From Paragordius varius (lineage: Eukaryota; Nematomorpha), in NCBI GenBank assembly GCA_964247055.1, contig OZ176050.1:6820001-6884000 (forward strand): DNA of 64,000 nucleotides, given 5' to 3'. Shown piece by piece: positions 56,901 through 64,000 of the stretch. Positions within the stretch are counted from its first letter, which is position 1. Each line of letters starts with the position of its first letter. The notes under the pieces are model-generated. The model did no database searches. It was not told the DNA's origin and saw nothing but the letters and a program-made list of their open reading frames with translations. The position numbers and the translations under genes are program-made.

Positions 56901-59178
56901 GATCATATCAATAATATCAATCAAACCTTGGTCCCTAATACAACAAATGGAACCGTAAATCGCATTAGAAATCCACATCATTGCGAAGATTCACAAAATA
57001 TAGAATCTCTCCCGGCGGGAACTGTAAACAAAACTATTCCTAGATCCCAACAAAATAGTCTTAGCGCTAATAACCAATCGGTAATAACACCTGAAAATCG
57101 TGTCATCAATAATAATAATAATAATAATGGCCAATCATCTATTTTTGGTTCCACCGTATCTCAATTATTTTCATCGGGAAACGGTAGCGGTCCTTTGTCT
57201 AAAAGGGTAAAATGTATCACAACTAGGCATGGAATAATTTTACATGCCAATGCAAGAAGAGATGAAATAACTAAATCCAAATCACAAAAACATAACTCTA
57301 CGATATATGCAAGTAAATTTATAAACTATTTTTTATATTTTTAAAAAATTATTAAGTTTAATCCATAGGAGTTTATTGTATTTTCTAGTAAAATGTGTGT
57401 AAGTCGATTATTATATCTTTTGTGCAAATATTACCATATAAAAATTATTTGAAAGGCCATTTATATACATATTCCCGTCTATATAAATTTTTAAAATGTA
57501 ATTTTTTGGTTGTTTAATTTTTTATTATCTTAATGACTTAGTTAATGAATATACCAATGCTGCTGTTTCTGAGGATGGTACGCTACAACAAACTCCAATC
57601 GTTCAAACGAAATGTATTTCACTCAAAATTAGGATCGGTACTATATACATTAATATAATTTATAAATGCAAAATTCGTTGAAAACCCAAAATCTGTTTAA
57701 TTTTACAAAATCCTCATTTAAATAATTTAAGCACATGTATATTAATGCGTGTGTCTATGTTGTAGGAACATCTGGTCAAGATGTGGAGTTAAATTGCAAA
57801 ACGACTGATACAGTCTTGGAGGCCAAACGAAAATTGGCTAAATTGATTCTATCAACGCTTATTACCCCATCTTTACGTGCAAATGGAAATGGTGTTGTTT
57901 CACACAAGTCACTAATGAATAATAATAATGCAGATAATCCTAGCAATAATACTAAAAAGGCAGCTTTACACCAAACTAGCAATAACAACAATTATAGTAG
58001 ATTTAAATCACGAAATCAAATATCGTGCAGTTTTATAGATAATGTCCCAGCCCTAGAGGAGTTCCTCAGAAAAGTTGGAGATCAACGCACAAGGGATATG
58101 CTTCAACAACGATACGCAAACATGGATAAAATGGAAATCGATAATAAAAAAGATTGTTCTCACACATTTTCTCCACCTCTCAAACAACACACTTGTGATA
58201 ATAATTTGGAAAAAGGTATTTTTATCAAAAAGGCTGTAGTTTTAAAATAATTCCATTTTTCTATTTTTGCATTTTGGCAGAGTTTACCAAACATGATTAT
58301 TAAAGCTTTTAAATTTATTTAATTTTCCAGTCTGCAATATATACCATTTACAGTTCAAATTCACCCTTGAACAATTCATATTCACCCTCGAACAATTCAA
58401 ATTCACCCTTGAACAATTCATATTCACCCTCGAACAATTCAAATTCACCCTCAAATAAATAACATGTTTTTTAAGATTAAAAATTACCTATATTTTAGTT
58501 TATTTTTAAAAAATATAATTTTGTTTTAAATTAAAATAATATTGAAAAAATAATAAATATGCCATAAAGATATATTTTATATTAATAATGAGTTATATTA
58601 GTTCGAAAACACATAATTTTTTTTAGGGTGAATTTGAATTGTTCGAGGGTGAATTCGAATTGTTTAAGGGTGAATTTGAATTAAGGTGAATTTGAATTGT
58701 TGGGTGAATTTGAATTGAAATGGTATATTTTTATATATGAAGTATCCATTTATATAAAATGCTTATAACTAACTAACTAGATTTAAATGATTCCCCACAT
58801 AAAGATAAACCCAACGAGGGTCTACCGACGACAGTTGAATCTGTTATTCATTTAGAAAAAGAATTAAATAGTACTACCTTAAAAGATGATGAATCGTTAC
58901 AAGTTGCGGAGAAAAAATGTGTTGAGATAATTGAAGAAAATGACAATAATAAAAAGTCAATAAGTAGTGTTAATTATAGCACACCAATTAATCAAGAACA
59001 AATGGGTATGCCCTTTAACACATCATCATCTTCACTGCAAGTATCGAAGCGCACAGTTAACACTTTAGCCAATGTACAGAAATGGCTGTTAGCGGGAAAA
59101 ATTTTGAATAATAAAATGACTCTAGAACAAGTTCAAATACCTAAAGGCTTTGTAATCCAAGTAGCATTGTGTTTTTGA
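53927..59178 (+). CDS. Ubiquitin domain-containing protein (UBTD1/2 homologue), enlarged
   Basis: Nine exons join in phase: 53927-53984, 54008-54295, 55123-55263, 55800-55874, 56186-56373, 56811-57312, 57542-57637, 57766-58215, 58781-59178; about 731 residues against about 230 in human UBTD1/2. N-terminus MGCCTSS suits myristoylation/palmitoylation. Residues 22-140 are the UBTD N domain ([41 protein letters not shown]). An Asn/Ser-rich linker of about 300 residues follows. The C-terminal ubiquitin-like fold is split: first half CISLKIRIG...[16 protein letters not shown] (about 441-477), second half [20 protein letters not shown]...FVIQVALCF (697-731), with about 219 residues between. UBTD proteins bind UBE2D-type E2 enzymes. 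Intron 1 is 23 nt. AATAAA lies at about 59457. Exons 4-5 rest on phase and composition only. Confidence 0.9.
58339..58728. mobile_element. MITE, family M1, in the last intron of the UBTD gene
   Basis: Starts TATACCATTTACAGTTCAAA and ends AATTGAAATGGTATA. The arms are arrays of about 18-20-bp units: CACCCTTGAACAATTCA on the left and the inverse TTGAATTGTTCGAGGGTGAA on the right. Same ends and interior as the copy at 40300, but different arm units from 16157 and 41703. Confidence 0.8.
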
Positions 59179-59530
59179 GTATTATTTTCACATATCTGCA
59201 CGAAAACAATATTTGAAACTAAACTAATTCATGATTTTTGTGGAAACCTTGAATATAATTTTATTAGCGATCGCATTTAATTTTTTTATTTATTTAATAT
59301 ATGAAGTATCTTAATGGACACACTAATATACACTATTTTATATTTTTGAAATAATGGTATTTGCAATCACTAATAAATTGAATATCTTAAAAGTTTTAAT
59401 AGATTACACAATTTTTTATTGTTTACGCAAATGTTGATAAATATAATTTTATATTGAATAAAGATATTCAGCGTATTACAAATATTTACATATACATAAA
59501 AGATTGTATATAAATAAATATGATGATTAT

Positions 59531-59647
59531 TTATATATAATTCCTCAAATTTTCTAATGAAATTAAGTGTGCCCTTTTATACGTCGCTTCGATTTGGTCG
59601 AAATGTTTATTTGTGAATTGGGTTAATATAATATATCCTCTGTCATT
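59531..59647 (-). CDS. Unidentified C-terminal exon, minus strand
   Basis: A 39-codon exon-like segment preceded (minus strand) by a good acceptor, TTTCTATTTGCAATTCAG, reading NDRGYIILTQFTNKHFDQIE then ATYKRAHLISLENLRNYI and TAA. A hAT-type terminus begins at 59700, about 50 bp before it, so its upstream exons, if any, lie beyond the transposon pile to the right. I do not recognise the family; it may be a relic. It is convergent with the UBTD gene. Confidence 0.33.
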   Translation of the reverse strand, partial: NDRGYIILTQFTNKHFDQIEATYKRAHLISLENLRNYI

Positions 59648-59699
59648 CTGAATTGCAAATAGAAAGATTGTTAGTCCAAGCATGGAATAATAATCAGAA

Positions 59700-60475
59700 C
59701 AGTGGTACTCAAACCGCGGCAATTCTTTTTATGGCCCTGAACTATTCATCGATGTTTGTCAGTATAAATATCTGCAAATATATCAAATAGCTATGAAATT
59801 TCTATCGGTTTATATGGTGCACGGCCCTAAGGCACGAAATATATTTTTGCGGCCTTTTAAAATTTTTTGGTGATTATCATTGGCAAATGCATTATCTTTC
59901 TAAGAGTTTTGGTAGTTTTTTGTATAAATGGGGTAGAATTAATCCTAAAAATTAGTGATGTGTTATTTTAACATTTTATTTTTTGTACCCGATGACATTT
60001 TGGCTTAGTTTTCTACCCCGAAGCTTAAAGTAGAACAAACTACTGTTTTGAAAGTTGCTTTGGTTAAATTTAATTACCTAAACCTTTTTCTACTATATTA
60101 GATAAAAAAAAATAATTTTTACAGTTTTTAAAGGTGATAATAAAATCGATATATATCAAAAATTTGCTGATAGATTGCTATTTCAAAGCTTTACAAAGTT
60201 GATTATTTATATTTTGTATCATAAATTACATTTATTGTTGTATTAGCGATTTAAGAAAAATAAAGAAAAAAATGGTGGCACACCTGAAATTAGGATTTTT
60301 TTATACACATCTCTAGATTTTTTTTGTATCATGCATCTAAAAGGCAAAAGGAAGCATATTTTTAATTTTTGCCGAATGATAATATTTTTAATATATTTAA
60401 ATTTAAATGGCTCTAGGGCATAAAACTACCCCAAAAGGCAATGAAGTGTTTTTTTAAATCATTTTTATTGTTTCC
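59700..60475. repeat. hAT-type terminus followed by dispersed repeat R5
   Basis: CAGTGGTACTCAAACCGCGG at 59700 is a hAT-like end. From about 59950 the R5 blocks follow: CCCGATGACATTTTGGCTTA, AAACCTTTTTCTACTATATT, GTATCATGCATCTAAAAGGC. Confidence 0.5.
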
Positions 60476-60922
60476 TTTAATATATTAAAGCAAGGGGTAT
60501 CCAGTGGTTCCGGAGCCACCTGTGGCTCTTTGAAAATTTTTGAATGGCTCTTATAAAGATCTGAAAAAAAAATTTTGAAAAAAGTTTAATTTTTGAGTGG
60601 CGATGTAAAAAAATTTGAATAAGTAAATATTTTAAATGATTCGCATAAAATTTTTTTATAATATTTTTTTATTATTTTTTAATACATTTATATCATTTCT
60701 TTCCTTTACAATCTGAAAATCTTTAGACTTGCCACTAAACATTTTTTGATAATTATTCAGAGAAAAAACCATATTTCTGAAAACCACAGTCCCATTTTTA
60801 ATTTGGCAATACCCATATTATTGAAGTTATAAATTACGTATTCTTAAATATTTACTATAGTTAAACTTTTTGATAATCATTTAGTTCTGTAAATATCCTG
60901 GAGAAGATTTATATTAAGATGA

Positions 60923-61069
60923 CTAGCGTTAATCTCGTGCTGCTACGCAGCCCAGGAAGTCCTTCGGACTTCTGGGGGGGAGGGGGGTTCGAAGTTTGGA
61001 TTTGAATGGGTCTACCGTTTTTCCTGTAGATCACAAAGCCAGCATTTTCCATTTTTATAAATATATAGA
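60923..61069 (-). mobile_element. Minimal Helitron, 147 bp
   Basis: On the minus strand it starts TCTATATATTTATAAAAATG (from 61069) after an A, and ends with a GAAGTCC/GGACTTC hairpin, a second hairpin (GGGCTGCGTAGCAGCACGAG) and CTAG at 60923, before a T. Both termini are present with almost no body. A G-run sits beside the hairpin as in the copies at 15005 and 49865. Confidence 0.75.
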
Positions 61070-61082
61070 TTACCATAAATAA

Positions 61083-61205
61083 CACTGCTCAACAAGGTTT
61101 TGCACCACCCCATTATTTTTGCATTTTCTGATACCTAATGGCATGGAAAGGCCAAAACAAAAAAGAAAATTGAGGCCACCAATAGGATTTTTCCAAAATT
61201 TAATT
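61083..61205. repeat. Dispersed repeat R6, copy 2
   Basis: Near-identical to 46311-46400. The two open frames at 61070-61319 are inside it and are not genes. Confidence 0.6.
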
Positions 61206-61319
61206 TTTAAATTTGTATTTAAATCAAAAATAACAATCATTCCTCGTGCACATATGTTTAAATATTCAAACAAGCAAGTCGATACAAGTAATATTCCATG
61301 CATGGAGAACAAATTCTAG

Positions 61320-61860
61320 GCATTAAATAAGATACTAAACAAGCTAAGAGCCAAAGTATTAAAAATCTAAAAGGGGCCTATGTATAGTGTGATAGATATG
61401 GGCGGCTGCACAAGCTCTGCATATCCCCCAAGCGATCCTATAATTATGCCAGATATGGCAAAGATAACAATAAGTAATTGTAAAGTCCGATAAGAGAGAC
61501 TTGCAAGCAAAATCGTGGCAAATTGACATGTCAAATTAACCAATTTACAGAATAAGGTTAGATAAATTCTACAATTAAATTGAATATAAATTAGGTAAAT
61601 ACAAATGGTCCAACCCCATAACAGTAAATTCTACTAAAAGTGGCTACACAACATCCATCTGAAATTCAAAATACAAAACAACCAATAATTTTAAAAAAAT
61701 AAGGTATATCTACTAGGTATAAATAAAGGATTTTTTATAGGAACCAACTCAAGAGAAAAAGTCTAATAACTACTCGAAAGAACGAAATCTAACAAAAAAA
61801 TATAGCCTATCTGAAAGCCGAAGGTTTAAATCATAGAATGCCTTTTTTAGTATTTTTTTA
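61320..61860. repeat. Decayed, less A+T-biased segment inside the hAT element
   Basis: Reads as broken protein in the plus direction (VIDMGGCTSSAYPPSDPIIM around 61400) with many stops. Possibly transposase debris; family not recognised. Confidence 0.3.
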
Positions 61861-62227
61861 AAAATTTTTTATATGTGTTAAAAATTCACTTGAAAAAAAA
61901 GACTAAATTTTGACGTTTAAGTCCGTACTATTTTTTTTCTCTCTGATATTTAAATGACATATTTATATTCAAAAGATAGAGTTTAAAACGCTTTATTAAA
62001 TGATATTAAGTTTATAGTATAATAACATTTTATTATAAAGTTATACTTAATTTTCTCTCGATTTTCTCTTGTTTTTGAAAAATTGAAAAACCTATAAAAT
62101 TTCAAAATTCTGATTGGCGGGATCAAAATTTTTTTCAAATTCGGTTTTCACTGAAATTAGTCATAATTTAAAAAGTTTGAGTGGTGGTGCTTAAAAATGT
62201 CCAAATTTGTCGACTAGTGTAATGTTT

Positions 62228-63195
62228 TAATATCCATATATCTTTTAACATGCTATACATATGATAGATACTCCTTACCCAGCAGCTATCATCAAAGAAA
62301 CGCCTGACTAAAATTTTTGCCTTTTAACAGGGAATACGTGGAATCTTTATTGAATTTTTACGGTCTCATACCTTGCGCGAAAAATCGATTCAGAAAATTA
62401 TTTTTGTGGACTTTGTTTTTTTTGAAAAAAATGGCATTTTACGGGGGTAGCGGGTAAAAAGAGGGCCTAAATCAAAAAAGTAACTCGACTATGTTCGGCG
62501 CAATCGAAAATAAGTAAACAAAAATCATATTTGAAATTGAATGGTCCAACACGTTCTCCGGAAAATTGTCTCAAAAACACGATTTTGTGGACTTCTGTTT
62601 TCAAAAAAAAACCGTTTTTCATACGGGGTGGGCCCGAACTGGGGGCCTATTCAAAAAAAGGGCGAAGCTATTGTCGGGACATTTATTAATGATTATATTT
62701 TTTCGATATTTGGATTTGATTGGGTCTACCGGTTTTCCTGTACCAGATAACAAAGCCAGCATTTTCCATTTTTATAAATATATAGATTACCATAAATAAT
62801 GTATTAATATCCATCTATCTTTTAACATGCTATGCATATGATAGATACTCCTTACTCAGCATCTATCATCAAAGAAACGCTAGACTAAAATTTTTGCCTT
62901 TTAACAGGCAATACGAAAAATCTTTCTCGAATTTTTACAGTCTCTTACCGTGGGCAAAAAAATACAATCAAAAAAATATTTTTGTGGACTTTGTTTTTTT
63001 TAAAAAATGGCATTTTACGGGGGTAGCGGGTAAAAAGAGGGCCTAAATCAAAAAAGTGACTCGACTATGTTCAGCGCGATCAAAAATAAGTAAACAAAAT
63101 TCATATTTGAAATTGAATGGTCCAACACGTTCTCCAAAAGGTTTTCCTGTACCAGATCACAAAGCCAGCATTTTCCATTTTTATAAATATATAGA
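62228..63195 (-). mobile_element. Tandem Helitron copies, reverse orientation
   Basis: Two units whose 5' ends (minus strand TCTATATATTTATAAAAATG) are at 62786 and 63195. The junction sequence with AACATGCTATGCATATGATA and ACTCCTTACTCAGC also occurs, in the opposite orientation, at 49700-49780. Open frames 62541-62799 and 63056-63259 are translated repeat. Confidence 0.7.
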
Positions 63196-63617
63196 TTATG
63201 TAAAAATAACTACATTTCTAACCACTTCAGTCATTGTAAAAGGAATATGTTCAAATTAGGTGAAACAAGCAGTGCTGTTAATACTCTTTATTAAGATGTC
63301 GAATTTTATTTTAATGCAATTATTAAAATATCCTTGGTATCCCCTACATATATTTCTAATATATTCTTTAATATATTCAAAAATTGCATGATTATCACAG
63401 TTCAGAACCAATTTAAGAGGGATTTAAGCTGTAAAAATCATCAATTTCTTGAAATCTATTGTTGTGCTTTCATCAATGGCAGATATATTTATATAATTAA
63501 GTTTAATTTGTCCATGCATTAAATCTTTTGTTTTTACACATATTAGTACAATTTAAAAGCATATTTAGCAATATTATAAACCAGGTTATTTTGTTATTTA
63601 TATCAAAATTAACACGT

Positions 63618-63641
63618 ATATATATATATATATATATATAT
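63618..63641. repeat. (TA)n microsatellite
   Basis: Alternating tract with a single TG end. Confidence 0.85.
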
Positions 63642-63768
63642 GTTTATGTAATAATTTTATTTGATACTTACGCCTTGATATATATTAATTCAAATGTGGC
63701 TCTTCGGATTTTTAGGTCGAAAATGTGGCTCTTCAAGCCATTTGTGTTGGACATCCCTGTACTAAAGT

Positions 63769-64000
63769 ATATTTTTTATACTTCAAAATTTACCATTTTT
63801 TAGGCATTCTTTCGAAAAGGTTTGCTTTTAAATTTATTTAAATGCAGTTAAAAATATACAAAAAAAAATGGATCCGGAAATTTTGGCCGGAATATTTTGA
63901 AAACACAAATTGGAACAAGTTTCTGATCCCTTACCCCTTATTTCAAAGTTAAGGAATAAAAATATGCGCCCATATTTTTATTAGCAAAATGATCAATTTT
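63769..64000. other. Right edge of window
   Basis: A+T-rich; no gene or repeat recognised. Confidence 0.4.

Larger units (their letters stand above)
60491..63760. mobile_element. hAT element, about 3.3 kb, with nested insertions
   Basis: Left end CAAGGGGTATCCAGTGGTTC then CGGAGCCACC; right end AAGCCATTTGTGTTGGACAT then CCCTG, its imperfect inverse. Flanking 8-mers TATTAAAG (60483-60490) and TACTAAAG (63761-63768) differ by one base and fit the 8-bp hAT target duplication. The interior holds Helitrons at 60923-61069 and 62228-63195, an R6 copy and a decayed region at 61320-61850, but no intact transposase. Confidence 0.65.

Overview
The window is animal nuclear DNA: strongly A+T-rich, with genes split by spliceosomal (GT-AG) introns, a eukaryotic tRNA-Val, and typical metazoan gene families (secreted trypsin-type proteases, a Ly6/three-finger protein, a Regnase-like protein, BTB, UBTD, GINS and Spt4 proteins). 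The code is standard. I cannot name the phylum. The most striking trait is a class of introns only 20-23 nt long in the conserved single-copy genes, next to ordinary and kilobase-long introns elsewhere. Among animals I know introns near this size mainly from dicyemid mesozoans; this is a pointer, not an assignment.

Layout. 1-2857 (+): 3' half of a Regnase/ZC3H12-like gene cut by the window edge. 3300-5697 (-): complete Spt4 gene, tail to tail with the first. 5.7-12.3 kb: a transposon graveyard (foldback elements, a hAT remnant, a complete non-autonomous Helitron). 12297-13454 (+): single-exon BTB protein with a Pro/Lys-rich tail. 13.5-18.1 kb: a reverse Helitron, a MITE and a large palindromic foldback element. 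18155-19472: a compact island with tRNA-Val(CAC), GINS1/PSF1 with six ultra-short introns, and a convergent Ly6 gene whose stop codon overlaps that of GINS1. 20-23.6 kb: foldback elements. 23688-33217 and 37508-44695 (+): two tandem paralogous secreted proteases with a shared N-terminal Cys-containing module, Pro-rich linkers and a C-terminal trypsin domain. 46.8-49.9 kb: nested Helitrons. 50.5-51.6 kb (-): internally deleted LINE. 53927-59178 (+): UBTD1/2 homologue with a much enlarged linker and a ubiquitin-like domain split by a long insertion. 60491-63760: a hAT element with 8-bp target duplications, filled with further insertions.

Spt4 (transcription elongation), GINS1 (replicative helicase) and the UBTD protein (ubiquitin conjugation) are unrelated housekeeping functions. 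The two proteases are one gene family formed by local duplication: five exons have identical lengths in both. Most space between genes is non-autonomous DNA transposons. Several short ORFs in this DNA are merely translated copies of one Helitron repeat.

Coordinates of spliced genes were assembled by hand from reading frame, splice sites and family knowledge, so single-base errors at exon ends are possible.
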